Shown one piece after another: positions 27,170 to 36,137 of a DNA stretch of 64,000 bases. Each line of letters begins with the position of its first letter. The stretch's first letter is position 1. A model generated the notes under the pieces. That model worked only from the letters and a program-made list of their open reading frames with translations, did not search any database and was not told the origin of the DNA. The stretch spans positions 124,001-188,000 of the forward strand of contig NZ_JADYWF010000003.1 in assembly GCF_015864945.1 (NCBI RefSeq), read 5' to 3'. A program made the translations under genes and the position numbers. The DNA comes from Salinibacterium sp. NG253. Lineage in GTDB: Bacteria > Actinomycetota > Actinomycetes > Actinomycetales > Microbacteriaceae.

Positions 27170-28023
27170 CCCGTCTCACGGTTCCTAAGACCTACAAGCT
27201 CTACATCGGTGGCAAGTTTCCGCGCAGCGAAAGCGGCCGTACCTACGAAGTCGCCACTAAAAAGGGTGCCTTCCTCGCGAACGCAGCGCTGGCAAGCCGC
27301 AAGGATGCACGGGATGCCGTAGTCGCCGCCCGCGCAGCCTTCAGCGGCTGGTCGGGGGCCACGGGCTACAACCGCGGCCAGGTGCTGTACCGCATCGCCG
27401 AGCTGTTGGAGGGGCGTCGCGAGCAGTTCATCGACGAGCTCATGGCTACCGAATCGCTCTCGAAGTCGGCAGCGACCGCGCAGCTCGATACGGCAATCGA
27501 TGCCTGGGTTTGGTACGCGGGCTGGGCGGACAAGTACGTGCAGGTTGCCGGTAACGGTAACCCCGTTTCTGGTCCGTACTTCAACCTCTCGACCCCGGAG
27601 CCCAGTGGCGTCATCGCCATCGTGGCTCCGCAGGATTCGTCGTCGCTGCTTGGCCTCGTGAGCGTCATTGCTCCGGCTCTCGTCAGCGGCAACACGGTTG
27701 TCGTGGTTGCTCACCAGAACGCTCCGCTCAGCGCGATCAGCCTCTCTGAGGTTCTCGCGACGAGTGACGTTCCCGGTGGCGTCGTCAATATCCTCACGGG
27801 GTCACCAGCGGAGATCGCGCCGTGGCTTGCGAGCCATGCGGATGTCAATGGTCTCGACCTCGCCGGAGCAGAACGGCTCGAGTGGGTTGACCTTCAAATT
27901 GCCGCAGCCGACACGCTCAAGCGCGTGCTCGGCCCGGTTGTAGGGGTTCCTGCGCCCTCCGTTGAACGCATCGTTCAGTGGACCGAAACGAAAACGGTCT
28001 GGCACACGAAGTCTCTGATTTAG
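27166..28023 (+). CDS. Half-length aldehyde dehydrogenase-like protein without catalytic residues
   Basis: A 285-residue protein that matches only the N-terminal, NAD-binding part of the ALDH fold: KLYIGGKFPRSESGRTYEV, the helical region to WVWYAGWADKYVQ, then IAIVAPQDSSSLLGLVSVIAPALVS and VPGGVVNILTG. The usual ELGG glutamate and catalytic cysteine regions are absent. It ends cleanly rather than by a visible frameshift. It starts at ATG 27166, overlapping the full ALDH. A structural or regulatory partner of that enzyme is the simplest idea, comparable to the inactive second domain of ALDH16. Degeneration is less likely, given the tight coupling and intact frame. Confidence 0.82.
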   Translation: MTRLTVPKTYKLYIGGKFPRSESGRTYEVATKKGAFLANAALASRKDARDAVVAARAAFSGWSGATGYNRGQVLYRIAELLEGRREQFIDELMATESLSKSAATAQLDTAIDAWVWYAGWADKYVQVAGNGNPVSGPYFNLSTPEPSGVIAIVAPQDSSSLLGLVSVIAPALVSGNTVVVVAHQNAPLSAISLSEVLATSDVPGGVVNILTGSPAEIAPWLASHADVNGLDLAGAERLEWVDLQIAAADTLKRVLGPVVGVPAPSVERIVQWTETKTVWHTKSLI

Positions 28024-28081
28024 CCGAGAGGTGTGGCGTGGGGGTTGCCCAGCGCGCGTATCTACGGATACTTGCTGAGTA

Positions 28082-28924
28082 ATGATTTTTTCACGCCACA
28101 CTCCGTCTCGTATTGTCAGCGCAGCCTTTGCCTTCCTGCTGGCGATATTTCTGGTCCCTGTCGCCGCAGCCAGCCCCGCTTCTGCGGCAGAGGCAGACAC
28201 GATTTACAGTCTCGTGAATGAAGCGCGGTGGGATGACGGTCAGCTCGGCCTCATCCGCAATGCTGAGATGGACGCGGTCGCTTTGGCGTGGGCCAAGAAG
28301 ATGGCGGCGAACAACACCATGTCGCACAACCCCAACTATTCGGATCAGATCCCGAGTGGCTGGCGTTCGGCTGGCGAAAATGTGGCGCAGGGCTACCGCA
28401 CCGCTCAGGCGATGCATGATGGCTGGATGGCGTCGCAGGGCCACCGCGAGAACATCCTGGGCGCATTCACCGACATCGGTATCGCCTTCTACTCCAGCGG
28501 TGGAACAACGTGGGGAGTGCAGGTCTTCGCGACCTACCCCGGCCACACTGGTCCGGATGCGGCTTCCGCAGCGCCCGCACCGGATCCCGATCCTGAGCCT
28601 TCTGAAGAGCCAAGCGATTCGGCAACCGCCTCCGCAACGCCGACTCCCACCCCGACCGCCAGCGAGACGGGCGACGCGGGCACGGGAACGAACTCATCCT
28701 CGGGGTCGTCCTCCGACGGAGCAATCGGTGAGATTGACGGCGATGCTGCTCCCACGCTCTCGCAAGCCGAGCTGCAGGCCAGCGTCTATGGCGCTCGCCC
28801 CGACTACACCTGGATCTCGTGGACCATCTTCTTCACCCTGCTTGCGGTCGGCGGAGGCTTCTGGTTCGTGGTGTGGCGTCGTCTGAAGTCACGACGGCCT
28901 GTAGCGCGTCGCGCCCGTCAATAG
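28082..28924 (+). CDS. CAP-domain (SCP/PR1-like) surface protein with C-terminal membrane anchor
   Basis: A 280-residue exported protein. An N-terminal signal peptide (about 1-38, ending SPASAAEA) is followed by a CAP domain at 40-155 with MSHNPNY, SAGENVAQGY and the SQGHRENILG motif. A Pro/Ser/Thr/Asp-rich linker (about 158-235) leads to a C-terminal membrane helix (about 245-268) and a basic tail. No LPXTG motif is seen, so it is held by the helix. Bacterial YkwD-like CAP proteins are secreted; their biochemical role is unclear. Confidence 0.88.
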   Translation: MIFSRHTPSRIVSAAFAFLLAIFLVPVAAASPASAAEADTIYSLVNEARWDDGQLGLIRNAEMDAVALAWAKKMAANNTMSHNPNYSDQIPSGWRSAGENVAQGYRTAQAMHDGWMASQGHRENILGAFTDIGIAFYSSGGTTWGVQVFATYPGHTGPDAASAAPAPDPDPEPSEEPSDSATASATPTPTPTASETGDAGTGTNSSSGSSSDGAIGEIDGDAAPTLSQAELQASVYGARPDYTWISWTIFFTLLAVGGGFWFVVWRRLKSRRPVARRARQ

Positions 28925-28979
28925 AAGCACCTAGGGCGAGTATCTAGGCGTTTGTGCGCTGCTTCCCAGTCGCGCTGCC

Positions 28980-28994
28980 TAGGGTTGTCGTATG
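28980..28994 (+). promoter_or_regulatory. Leaderless promoter of the NmrA/DUF2867 gene
   Basis: TAGGGT (28980-28985) lies 6 nt before the ATG, with no ribosome-binding site. Confidence 0.5.
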
Positions 28995-30464
28995 CGCGTT
29001 CTAGTAACTGGAGCAACAGGATATTTGGGTGGCCGACTCGTACCTCGGCTGATCGAAGCGGGTCATACGGTGCGCGTTCTGGTGCGCAACCCCCGCAAGC
29101 TGCAGGACGTCCCGTGGCGTGAGGATGTCGACGTCGTCGTCGGTGATCTCACCGACGCGAACTCTCTCACCGATGCCATGGTCGACATCGATGCGCTCTA
29201 TTACCTTGTGCACGCCATGGGCGCCGCTGGGGACTTCGAAAAGACCGAGAAGCTCTCCGCGACCAACGTGGCGAAGGCGGCCAAGAAGGCGGGCGTCTCG
29301 CGCATCGTCTATCTCGGTGGCTTGCACCCCGCCGGGGATATCTCTGAGCTCAGCCGCCACTTGCGCAGTCGCGCCGAGGTGGGCAACATCCTGCTGGAAT
29401 CTGGTGTGCCTACCATTGCGTTCAACGCCGGCGTGGTGATCGGTTCGGGTTCGGCATCATTCGAGATGATCCGCCACCTCACTGAGGTGCTTCCTTACAT
29501 GCCCGCACCGAAATGGGTGCGTAACTTTATTCAGCCGATCGCGGTGCGCGACGTGCTCTATTACCTCGTGTCTGCCCTCGAACTGCCAGCAGAGCTCAAT
29601 CGCAGCTTCGACATCGGCGGCCCGGATGTGCTGCGCTACGGCCAAATGATGAATGGCTACGCTCTCGAGGCGGGGCTTCACCAGCGCCCCATCGCGTCAT
29701 TGCCGGTGCTGACCCCGTGGCTGGCCTCGCAGTGGGTCAATTTGGTGACGCCCATCCCGCGCTTGCTCGCTGTGCCGATTATTGAGTCGCTTCAGTTCGA
29801 CTGTGTCGTGCGCGACACGTCGGTGTCCGATTTCATTCCTGAGCCCGAGGGCGGCCTCACGGGGTACCGCGCTTCGGTGCGCTTGGCTCTGGTAAAGATG
29901 GGCGACGGCGAGGTAGAGACGAGCTGGCAGGATGCCACAGTTGTCGGTGCGCCGAGCAATCCGCTCCCCAGCGACCCGGAATGGACGGGGCACACGGTCT
30001 ATACCGACCTTCGAGAACGTGAAACTCCGGCGTCAGCGGAGGCCCTCTGGGGCGTCGTCGAGGGAATCGGTGGCGAGAACGGGTGGTATTCCTTCCCGCT
30101 GGCGTGGGCTCTGCGCGGCTGGCTCGACAAGCTGGTTGGTGGGGTCGGCCTGCGTCGTGGCCGGCGGCATCCGAGCACGCTCAATACGGGCGATGCTCTC
30201 GACTTTTGGCGAGTGGAAAGCATCGATCGTGGGCACAGTTTGCGGTTGCGTGCAGAGATGAAGCTTCCTGGGCGGGCGTGGCTTGAACTGACCGTTGAGG
30301 ATCGCGGTGACGAGGGCGCGCTGTATCGCCAGCGCGCCGTATTCTTCCCGAGCGGTTTGGGCGGTCGGCTGTATTGGGCGGCCATTTTGCCCTTCCATGG
30401 CGTGATCTTTAGCGGCATGGTGAACCGGATTGTGGCAGCGGCCGAAGCCGAGTCAGCCGAATAA
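28992..30464 (+). CDS. NAD(P)-binding NmrA/epimerase-like protein with C-terminal DUF2867
   Basis: A 490-residue two-domain protein. Residues 1-300 form an atypical SDR domain with VTGATGYLGGRLVPRL at the start and YLGGLHPAGD in the middle; the usual YxxxK pair is not evident. Residues about 340-485 match DUF2867, with GWYSFPLAWALRGWLDKLVGG and PFHGVIFSGMVNRI. This architecture is common in actinobacteria and annotated as a predicted nucleoside-diphosphate-sugar epimerase, but no reaction is known. It looks monocistronic. Confidence 0.85.
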   Translation: MRVLVTGATGYLGGRLVPRLIEAGHTVRVLVRNPRKLQDVPWREDVDVVVGDLTDANSLTDAMVDIDALYYLVHAMGAAGDFEKTEKLSATNVAKAAKKAGVSRIVYLGGLHPAGDISELSRHLRSRAEVGNILLESGVPTIAFNAGVVIGSGSASFEMIRHLTEVLPYMPAPKWVRNFIQPIAVRDVLYYLVSALELPAELNRSFDIGGPDVLRYGQMMNGYALEAGLHQRPIASLPVLTPWLASQWVNLVTPIPRLLAVPIIESLQFDCVVRDTSVSDFIPEPEGGLTGYRASVRLALVKMGDGEVETSWQDATVVGAPSNPLPSDPEWTGHTVYTDLRERETPASAEALWGVVEGIGGENGWYSFPLAWALRGWLDKLVGGVGLRRGRRHPSTLNTGDALDFWRVESIDRGHSLRLRAEMKLPGRAWLELTVEDRGDEGALYRQRAVFFPSGLGGRLYWAAILPFHGVIFSGMVNRIVAAAEAESAE

Positions 30465-30491
30465 AGTGCGCCGAGCGGGCCAGGAATGCGC

Positions 30492-30506
30492 TACTTTTGA
30501 CTAATG
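30492..30506 (+). promoter_or_regulatory. Leaderless promoter of the ribokinase gene
   Basis: TACTTT (30492-30497) ends 6 nt before the ATG; no ribosome-binding site is seen. Confidence 0.5.
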
Positions 30507-31406
30507 TCAGGAATCGTCGTCGTCGGTAGCGCAAACATTGATCAGGTCTTTCGGGTAGAACGGATTCCCTCTCCGGGAGAGACCGTCCTTTCTCAAGGCC
30601 TCAACACCGCGCTCGGCGGTAAGGGTCAAAATCAGGCTGTTGCCGCAGCGCGCGCGGGAGTAGCAACCACGTTTATCGGCGCTGTCGGAAACGATGGTTT
30701 CGGCGAAATGGTGCGCACCGGACTCGCAGCCGACTCCATCGATGTCTCGCACCTGAAGACCACAGACAAGCCAACCGGAACTGCGCTCATCGCTGTCGAT
30801 CCCACGGGCGAGAACACGATCATCGTTGAGGCCGGTGCCAATAACGACGTCGCTAACCTCACGAGCGAAGACTCTGCCGCGATCAGCGCAGCATCCGCTC
30901 TCATGATGCAGCTGGAGATCCCACTGGCTACCGTGATCGAGTCAGCTCGTATCGCTCGTGCCGTTGGCACGCGCGTGATTCTGAATGCAGCACCGATTCA
31001 GGCTCTGCCCAAAGAACTGCTGGATAACCTCGACATCTTGATCGTCAACGAGCACGAGGCTACTGAGCTCGCGCGCGATAATGGCCTCTCTGCTGACCTT
31101 GAGGGAGTGGGAGAGCGACTCTTGAGCCTCGTCTCCACCGTCATCGTCACGCTGGGTTCGAAGGGTGCCGCTCTTCACCGCGTCGGCTCTGAGCCGGTCG
31201 TCGTTCCCGCTCACCGGGTCACGGCCGTAGACGCCACGGGCGCTGGCGACACGTTCTGTGGTGCCTTCGCCGCGGGTGTCGTCGAAGGAATGATGATGGA
31301 TGATGCTCTGCGCTTTGCTGGCGCTGCGGCATCCATTTCGGTGGAAAACCACGGTGCCGTGCCGTCGATTCCGCACCGGGCAGCAATTGAGACACGCCTT
31401 AACTAA
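30504..31406 (+). CDS. rbsK: Ribokinase (PfkB family)
   Basis: A 300-residue PfkB-type kinase expected to phosphorylate ribose at O5. GSANIDQVFRVERIPSPGET and GGKGQNQAVAAARAG are the first signature; NEHEATELARDNG and the C-terminal DATGAGDTFCGAF, with the catalytic aspartate, complete it. The length is typical. No ribose transporter or RbsD is adjacent, so it may serve nucleoside-derived ribose. 2-deoxyribose or another pentose is a possible alternative substrate. Confidence 0.88.
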   Translation: MSGIVVVGSANIDQVFRVERIPSPGETVLSQGLNTALGGKGQNQAVAAARAGVATTFIGAVGNDGFGEMVRTGLAADSIDVSHLKTTDKPTGTALIAVDPTGENTIIVEAGANNDVANLTSEDSAAISAASALMMQLEIPLATVIESARIARAVGTRVILNAAPIQALPKELLDNLDILIVNEHEATELARDNGLSADLEGVGERLLSLVSTVIVTLGSKGAALHRVGSEPVVVPAHRVTAVDATGAGDTFCGAFAAGVVEGMMMDDALRFAGAAASISVENHGAVPSIPHRAAIETRLN

Positions 31407-31417
31407 TCCGCCGAAAA

Positions 31418-31448
31418 GGTAACGGATTGGTAACAGGCTCGCTATAGT
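31418..31448 (+). promoter_or_regulatory. Promoter of the glycerophosphodiesterase gene with possible Pho box
   Basis: GGTAAC occurs twice, at 31418-31423 and 31429-31434, exactly 11 bp apart. They lie just upstream of a good -10 box TATAGT (31443-31448), covering the -35 position. Direct repeats of 11-bp period are the form of PhoP/PhoB sites, and glycerophosphodiesterases are typical phosphate-starvation genes. The regulator itself is not in the window. Confidence 0.45.
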
Positions 31449-31495
31449 GGGGTCACCGTGAACGTGCGGCAACCCGACACAAGGACGGCGAGTCA

Positions 31496-32440
31496 ATGGC
31501 GACATCGCACCACCTGGCACACCCGAAACACCATCTTCGAGCACGGAGAGCTGCGCTAGCGGCCACGATAGTGACGGCGGTCACGCTTGCTCTCGTGCTG
31601 AACGCCAACGTCGCTCGCGTGCATGCGGCGGGAGTTTTCACCTCGCTTAAGGCGCCGGGGGAGGCCGCGTTCATCGCCGGTCATCGCGGCGACAAGACCG
31701 TTGCTCCCGAGAACACGATCGAGGCCTTGAGTCTCGCTCTCGATAGCGCGGCCGACTATGTCGAAACGGATGTGCAACTCACCTCCGATGGCGTTCCCGT
31801 GCTCATGCACGACTGGACCGTTGATCGCACGACAGACGGCACTGGTCCGGTGTGGCAATACACCTACGAAGAGCTTTCTGCCTTAGACGCTGGCTCGTGG
31901 TTCGGCGAGGAATTCGCGGGAGCCACTGTGCCCACCCTGGAGCAGTTCTTGGGAGTGCTTCGGTGGTCGACAAAGAATGCCATTCTTGAACTCAAAGGAT
32001 CATGGACCGACGATCAGGTGGCGCTCGTCGCCGATCTGATTGCCCGCAATGGCGTGAGCAACCACGTGATCATCGGCAGCTTCGACATCATGACGCTGCA
32101 GGCCGTGCAGCGGGTTAGTCCCGAATTGCCCGGGATTCTCATCGTTCGAGACATCGTCGGAGACCCGGCGGAACTCGCGGCAGCATCAGGGGCTGTGGCA
32201 CTCGTTACGAGCAAGAAAGCCATCACTCGCGACCCCACCCTCGTGCAGCTCGTTCACGATGCGGGGCTCGGCATCCTGATTTATACCCTCAACGACTCAG
32301 ACACGTGGTCGGATGCTGTTGCCCTCGGCGTTGACGGAATCGTCACCGATCGTCCGGCAGAGCTCGGCACGTGGATCGCGAAAGAAGTCTCGGACGCAAA
32401 TACCCTCCCGCTAGCGCCTCGTCGTGCCGCAGCGGGATAA
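31496..32440 (+). CDS. Glycerophosphodiester phosphodiesterase, membrane-anchored or secreted
   Basis: A 314-residue GDPD-family enzyme that hydrolyses glycerophosphodiesters to glycerol-3-phosphate and an alcohol. An N-terminal hydrophobic segment (about 21-45) after a basic His/Arg stretch should act as a signal anchor or signal peptide. The catalytic histidine is in GHRGDKTVAPENT; VETDVQLTSDGVPVLMHD carries the metal ligands and second histidine. It probably acts outside the membrane and helps recover phosphate. Its promoter region has two 11-bp-spaced repeats that may bind PhoP. Confidence 0.9.
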   Translation: MATSHHLAHPKHHLRARRAALAATIVTAVTLALVLNANVARVHAAGVFTSLKAPGEAAFIAGHRGDKTVAPENTIEALSLALDSAADYVETDVQLTSDGVPVLMHDWTVDRTTDGTGPVWQYTYEELSALDAGSWFGEEFAGATVPTLEQFLGVLRWSTKNAILELKGSWTDDQVALVADLIARNGVSNHVIIGSFDIMTLQAVQRVSPELPGILIVRDIVGDPAELAAASGAVALVTSKKAITRDPTLVQLVHDAGLGILIYTLNDSDTWSDAVALGVDGIVTDRPAELGTWIAKEVSDANTLPLAPRRAAAG

Positions 32441-32460
32441 CGCAGTCGTGACCGACTCGC

Positions 32461-33792
32461 CTACAGCGACGCGATGAGGGCTCGATAGAACGCGATGCCG
32501 TCGAGGTAACTGCTGACGAGCATCCGCTCATTGCGCGCGTGCAGAGTGTCGCGCACCTCCCGTGCCATCGCGAACGGCGTGAAGCGGTAGACGCCGGTGC
32601 TGATGCGAGTGAAGTGGCGGCTGTCCGTAGCGCCATTTTGCACGTAGGGGGTCACGAGGGTTCCTGGGAAGCTCTTTTCGATCGTTGAGCGCAGCAGCTC
32701 CCAAGCGAGGCCCGTGGTCGCCGAAACCGGCGATGGCTCGCCGGGGGAGTCGACCGTCACCCGAACGCGCTTGTCGTTGATCGCGCGCGTCACATGCTTG
32801 ACCGTCTCGTCGAGACTTGAGTTCACGGCGATGCGCACATTGATGACGGCGCTGACCCGCTCGGGCATGGCATTGACGGCGTGACCACCCTCAAGGATCG
32901 TGACCGCTTGGGTCGTGCGCATCATGGCGGCGAGCTCGTCGCTTTTGCGCACAAGAATGGGCACGAGGAGTGCTTTGGTCCACGACACGTTGCGCAGCAA
33001 GTAGCCGGTAACGCCGCCAGCGTGCTCGCCGAGCAGTCGCATGAGGTCAGCGCCCGTGGGAGTGAGTCGCGACGGAAAAGGACGAGAGTTGAGACGCACG
33101 ATGGCCTGAGCAAGACGCACGGCGGCGGGGGTTTTCGGCGGTGTAGAAGCGTGTCCACCCGACTGATCGACGGTGAGTCGAAGAGCTGCTGTGCCCTTCT
33201 CCGCAACACCAACCACGGCCATCGGGGAATCGACCTGCTCGAAGACATCATCAACGATGGCGCCCCCCTCATCGAGCACGAGGGTGGGTGTGATGCCTCG
33301 GCTTTCGAGAAGATCGACAATGGCGGCTGCCCCGGTTCCGTGAGTTTCCTCATCGTGGCCGAAGCACAGATAAATGTCCTGAGCCGGAACGAGGCCAGCT
33401 TCGAGTTGTGTCTCGACAGCCTCAAGGATGGCGACAACAGAACCCTTGTCATCGAGCGTGCCACGCCCCCAAATCAGCTGCTCATCGTCTTTGCCGCTGA
33501 GCTCGGCAGCGAAAGGCGGCCGTTTCCAACCTTCGTTGGTGGCCGCGACGACGTCGTAGTGCCCCATGAGTACAGCGGGTTCGGTCGATGCGCGACCGCG
33601 CCAGCGGAAAATCAGGGAATGGTCCAGCACCGTTTCGCGCTCGAGCCGGCTGTGGCACAGTGGATACAGTTTGCGCAGCGTCTGGGCGAAACGGTCGAAC
33701 TCTTGCCATTCAGTAGTGGAGGCATCCTCCCGAGAAATGGTGGGAATTCGAACGAGTTCTTGCAGATGTTCGACAGCCAAAGCACTCTTCAT
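32461..33792 (-). CDS. M20 family metallopeptidase
   Basis: A 443-residue zinc peptidase or aminoacylase of the M20 family. Metal ligands are seen in VLMGHYDVV, WGRGTLDDKGS and CFGHDEETHGTGAA, with the glutamates in the last motif. A dimerisation/lid domain follows (about 200-320). The C-terminal histidine lies in NGATDSRHF. It has the look of M20 carboxypeptidases such as CPS1-like proteins. No secretion signal is visible. The substrate, a peptide or N-acyl amino acid, is unknown. Confidence 0.9.
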   Translation of the reverse strand: MKSALAVEHLQELVRIPTISREDASTTEWQEFDRFAQTLRKLYPLCHSRLERETVLDHSLIFRWRGRASTEPAVLMGHYDVVAATNEGWKRPPFAAELSGKDDEQLIWGRGTLDDKGSVVAILEAVETQLEAGLVPAQDIYLCFGHDEETHGTGAAAIVDLLESRGITPTLVLDEGGAIVDDVFEQVDSPMAVVGVAEKGTAALRLTVDQSGGHASTPPKTPAAVRLAQAIVRLNSRPFPSRLTPTGADLMRLLGEHAGGVTGYLLRNVSWTKALLVPILVRKSDELAAMMRTTQAVTILEGGHAVNAMPERVSAVINVRIAVNSSLDETVKHVTRAINDKRVRVTVDSPGEPSPVSATTGLAWELLRSTIEKSFPGTLVTPYVQNGATDSRHFTRISTGVYRFTPFAMAREVRDTLHARNERMLVSSYLDGIAFYRALIASL

Positions 33793-33804
33793 ACCTCGAC
33801 TCTA
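33790..33804 (-). promoter_or_regulatory. Leaderless promoter of the M20 peptidase gene
   Basis: On the minus strand TAGAGT (33804-33799) ends 6 nt before the ATG at 33792. Confidence 0.5.
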
Positions 33805-33859
33805 GCGAGCACTGGGCGGTGCGTGTTTTCCCGCGAGGGTGAAGGAAATCGGAGACAGC

Positions 33860-35743
33860 ATGACGAACGGACGATTGTGGATGGTCGGGGTTCGGGCCTT
33901 GGCTCAAGTCGGAGCCCGGATTCTGAGCGTAATCGCGATTGTTCTCGTACTCGGCTTAACTCCCGCTGCCGCTTCTGCCGCTATCCCTCCGGTAGCCGTT
34001 TCAGCCGGCTCCTCCGCTTCAGCGAGCGTAGTTCGCACGGGTCTCGACGATTTTGTCTTCGATAGTTATGAGGCAGAATTCTTCCTTGATCGGGATGCTG
34101 ACGGCCGGTCGACGTTACGCACGGTAGAGACGTTTGTCGCTATTTTTCCTGCCGATCAAAACCGTGGGATGCGCCGGGCTATCCCCAACTACTACAAGGG
34201 TGTCCCGGTCGACGTGCACAATATTTCCGTGACGGATGAGACGGGCACAGCACGGCCGTTCGACGTAGAGAATGATGACGAGTTCACTCTCGTCACGAGC
34301 GCCGCTACCTCCTTTGTGGAGGGGCCGAACACGTATGTTTTTAGCTACGAGCAATCGAATGTCACAGCATTCGCCGCCGACACTAACGCCGACGAGTTTT
34401 ACTGGGACACCAACGGCACCGGGTGGAATCAGCCCTTCGGCTCGGTTGAGGCGACCATTCATTTAGGTGAGGGGCTCAGTGACGCTCTAGTGGTGGAGCC
34501 CGATTGCTATTGGGGCATTGCGCGATCCACGCAACAGTGCGAGATCGCTGCCCGCGATGCCGATACGTACGTCGCGACGCATGGACTGCTGCAGAGAGGC
34601 CAGAATGTCACGGTCGCGTTTGGCTTTGAACCTGGCACGTTCGTCGAGCGTGACAGTTCCTATTTGGCCTCCCCGGCGGGATACGGGCAGTCGGTTGGCT
34701 TTCTTGCTGCGCTGAGTGCCCTCGTCTGGGCGATCCGTCTGCGACGTACCCAACTGGCGGATGCCGCTGGGCGTCCGACGATCATCGCTGAGTATGCGCC
34801 GCCGAAGGGAGTTTCGGTCGCTACCGCCGCTCTCGTGATCAATAAGCGCACACGAGTGGTTGCTGCTCAGATTCTGGACTTTGCTGTGCGCGGCACAGTG
34901 CGTGTGCTTGAGCAGGAGTCCAAGGGAATGTTCCGTACGCGAACGGAGTACCGGCTTGAGCTCGTTGACCCCACGAAGGTCGAGGGCTACGAGTTAGAAA
35001 TACTGCGGGCACTCTTCGGTAATTCCTTGCACCACGGAGCGATTCGGGAACTGAAAACAGCGGACTCCAAGCTCAGCCGCGCGCTTTACGCAATCGTGCA
35101 GAAACAGCATTCTGGGCAGATTGCCGCGGGGTATCGACGAAAGGTGCCGGCCAATCGCTACCTCCCGCTGCTGGTGGCAGCACTCGCGGCCCTAGCCTCG
35201 ATCGTTTTCGGAGCAGTGCTGATCTCGGGCTCGTATGGATCGGCGTTTCCGTTCGTGGTGATCGTGTTCGCGATGGGGGTTGCCTTCGCGTGCGTGTTCT
35301 TGCTGTTTCGCTCGCCGCTCACTCCGAAGGGGGCGGAGCTGCGGGATCATCTTGCGGGGCTTGAGTTGTATATCCGTTTGGCTGAGGCCGATCGATTGCG
35401 CATGTTGCAGAGTCCAGCGGGCGCCCTTCGGGAACACAACGAGGACACCGGCGCTGCCGATGTTCTCGCAGTGTACGAAAAGCTTCTTCCCTACGCCGTA
35501 ATTTTTGGTCTCGAGAAGCAGTGGCTGACCGAGTTGAGCAACTATTACGCCGATGAGTCGCCCGATTGGTATTCGGGCTCGGGAGCGTTCAACGCAGCAG
35601 TCTTCGCATCGAGTATCTCGACGGTGTCCTCGTCGATCGCAAGCTCATACTCCGGTAGTGCGTCCAGCAGCTCCAGCGGTGGTTCAGGCGGTGGCGGGTC
35701 GTCAGGTGGCGGTGGCGGCGGCGGAGGAGGCGGCGGGGTCTAG
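33860..35743 (+). CDS. DUF2207 domain membrane protein
   Basis: A protein of 627 residues. A signal peptide (about 1-42, ending near PAAASAAI) leads to an extracytoplasmic DUF2207 domain (about 60-265). A membrane helix follows near 275-295, then a cytoplasmic domain, two adjacent helices near 435-485, and a helical region. The tail is Ser-rich and then a nearly pure Gly run. I start at ATG 33860, which has GGAGA ahead of it, instead of GTG 33839. DUF2207 proteins are widespread in actinobacteria and of unknown function. The C-terminal glycine tail is typical of the family. Confidence 0.85.
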   Translation: MTNGRLWMVGVRALAQVGARILSVIAIVLVLGLTPAAASAAIPPVAVSAGSSASASVVRTGLDDFVFDSYEAEFFLDRDADGRSTLRTVETFVAIFPADQNRGMRRAIPNYYKGVPVDVHNISVTDETGTARPFDVENDDEFTLVTSAATSFVEGPNTYVFSYEQSNVTAFAADTNADEFYWDTNGTGWNQPFGSVEATIHLGEGLSDALVVEPDCYWGIARSTQQCEIAARDADTYVATHGLLQRGQNVTVAFGFEPGTFVERDSSYLASPAGYGQSVGFLAALSALVWAIRLRRTQLADAAGRPTIIAEYAPPKGVSVATAALVINKRTRVVAAQILDFAVRGTVRVLEQESKGMFRTRTEYRLELVDPTKVEGYELEILRALFGNSLHHGAIRELKTADSKLSRALYAIVQKQHSGQIAAGYRRKVPANRYLPLLVAALAALASIVFGAVLISGSYGSAFPFVVIVFAMGVAFACVFLLFRSPLTPKGAELRDHLAGLELYIRLAEADRLRMLQSPAGALREHNEDTGAADVLAVYEKLLPYAVIFGLEKQWLTELSNYYADESPDWYSGSGAFNAAVFASSISTVSSSIASSYSGSASSSSSGGSGGGGSSGGGGGGGGGGGV

Positions 35744-35779
35744 AGCCCCGGGCGGCGAACTCAACTTCGTGCAGGCGGG

Positions 35780-35795
35780 TATATTCGAACGAGTG
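35780..35795 (+). promoter_or_regulatory. Leaderless promoter of a small membrane protein gene
   Basis: TATATT (35780-35785) lies 7 nt before GTG 35793; no ribosome-binding site is present. Confidence 0.5.
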
Positions 35796-36137
35796 AGTGC
35801 AACGTATCCGAACCGCCCCCGACGCGTGGCACTACCCGCCGCAATTCTTGCCGTGCTTGTGCTGTTGGTGGGCGCCGGCGTCGTCGGAACCGAGATCTTT
35901 ACGATCGTGCGCTATATCGTGAGCATCCTCGCTCTTATCTGCGTTGTGCTCGTCTGGCAGGTTCGCCAGTGGTGGTGGGCCGTCGGGCTCATTCCCATTG
36001 CCATCCTGTGGAATCCGATTTTTCCCATCGAGATTGCTGACGTGCAACTACTGCAAGGGCTGCACTACACGGCGGCTCTCGTGTTCATCGCGGTCGGTGT
36101 GGGAGCACGCGTCACCGACTCCACAAGTCGAGGTTAA
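35793..36137 (+). CDS. Small membrane protein of unknown function
   Basis: A 114-residue protein with four short membrane helices (about 12-30, 35-52, 57-75 and 88-105). The motif WWWAVGLIPIAILWNPIFPI and the LLQGLHYTAALVFIAVG segment recall small uncharacterised membrane families in actinobacteria, but I cannot name it confidently. The GTG start follows a leaderless-type -10 box; the longer frame from 35553 would overlap the previous gene's Gly-rich tail. It shares no obvious function with its neighbours. Confidence 0.7.
   Translation: MSATYPNRPRRVALPAAILAVLVLLVGAGVVGTEIFTIVRYIVSILALICVVLVWQVRQWWWAVGLIPIAILWNPIFPIEIADVQLLQGLHYTAALVFIAVGVGARVTDSTSRG

Noticed and set aside
27166-28023. The short ALDH as a frameshifted pseudogene
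   Set aside because: The frame is intact from a coupled start to a clean stop, and nothing resembling the missing half follows in any frame before the CAP gene.
28082-28924. The CAP-domain protein as a sortase substrate
   Set aside because: No LPXTG-like motif before its C-terminal helix and no sortase gene nearby; it is better seen as helix-anchored.
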